Part shown: positions 15,741 to 15,809 of the stretch, piece by piece
Layout of the letters: each line of letters starts with the position of its first letter
Position numbering within the stretch: the stretch's first letter is position 1
Assembly: GCA_003448685.1 (NCBI GenBank)
Contig: DLXW01000064.1
Location: 1-15,809, forward strand
Direction: 5' to 3'
DNA from: Cyanothece sp. UBA12306
GTDB lineage: Bacteria; Cyanobacteriota; Cyanobacteriia; Cyanobacteriales; Microcystaceae
Length of the DNA stretch: 15,809 nt
The notes under the pieces: model-generated
Told to the model about the DNA's origin: nothing
Seen by the model: the letters and a program-made list of their open reading frames with translations, nothing else
Databases searched by the model: none
Position numbers and translations under genes: made by a program

Positions 15741-15809
15741 AGAATGAAGAATGAAGAATGAAGAATGAAGAATGAAGAATGAAGAATGGAGAATGAAGAA
15801 TGGAGAATG
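15731..15809. repeat. Heptanucleotide tandem array TGAAGAA/TGGAGAA
   Basis: Eleven units of 7 bp plus two bases, reaching the window end, so the true length is unknown. Units 1-8 are TGAAGAA, followed by TGGAGAA, TGAAGAA, TGGAGAA and TG. The first units include the last codons and TGA stop of the VWA gene. It is of the cyanobacterial STRR heptamer type. The purity of the left units suggests recent slippage expansion. Confidence 0.93.

Noticed and set aside
15731..15809. Possible CRISPR array
   Set aside because: The 7-bp units are contiguous, with no spacers and no cas genes.

Overview
The window comes from a cyanobacterium, most likely a unicellular Crocosphaera/Cyanothece-like lineage (genus inferred, not proven). 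Four things point there. At least eight copies of the HIP1 octamer GCGATCGC are present (starting near 5528, 6136, 11236, 11859, 12144, 13515, 14593 and 15547). GlgC is 429 residues long and carries the cyanobacterial 3-phosphoglycerate site lysines at 382 and 419. A DUF3747-type exported protein with SLH repeats is encoded. Heptanucleotide tandem repeats of the cyanobacterial STRR kind occur twice. No rRNA, tRNA, CRISPR array, intact transposase or phage gene was seen.

Layout. Positions 1-253 hold the 3' end of a histone-deacetylase-family gene, facing a conserved minus-strand housekeeping cluster: rpmH (3264-3127, a 45-codon gene), rnpA, a small PH-domain membrane protein, yidC and the KH-R3H RNA-binding gene khpB/jag. 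This cluster joins ribosome and RNase P components to membrane protein insertion. An IS200/IS605-like end relic sits between rpmH and rnpA. Divergent from rpmH is glgC (3469-4758), which converges across a strong hairpin on a secreted DUF3747-SLH protein (6081-4834).

Positions 6395-9168 hold an AT-rich two-gene operon with a 13-bp overlap: a GMC-type FAD oxidoreductase and a DegT/DnrJ/EryC1/StrS PLP aminotransferase. Oxidation of an alcohol followed by transamination of the resulting carbonyl is the obvious joint chemistry, probably on a sugar or cyclitol; the substrate cannot be read from sequence. This is the most accessory-looking and most interesting part of the window. It converges on a minus-strand pair: an unrecognised 399-residue beta-rich protein followed by an NADPH-dependent FMN reductase family protein.

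Next come hisS (minus), then pgm (plus), separated by 305 bp holding a degenerate heptamer array, and finally a von Willebrand A-domain protein (14487-15740). The stop codon of the last gene lies inside a second heptamer array that runs off the window end. GlgC and Pgm both serve glycogen synthesis (glucose-6-P to glucose-1-P to ADP-glucose) but are about 8 kb apart and not co-transcribed. Apart from the GMC-aminotransferase pair, the gene content looks like ordinary cyanobacterial core chromosome.
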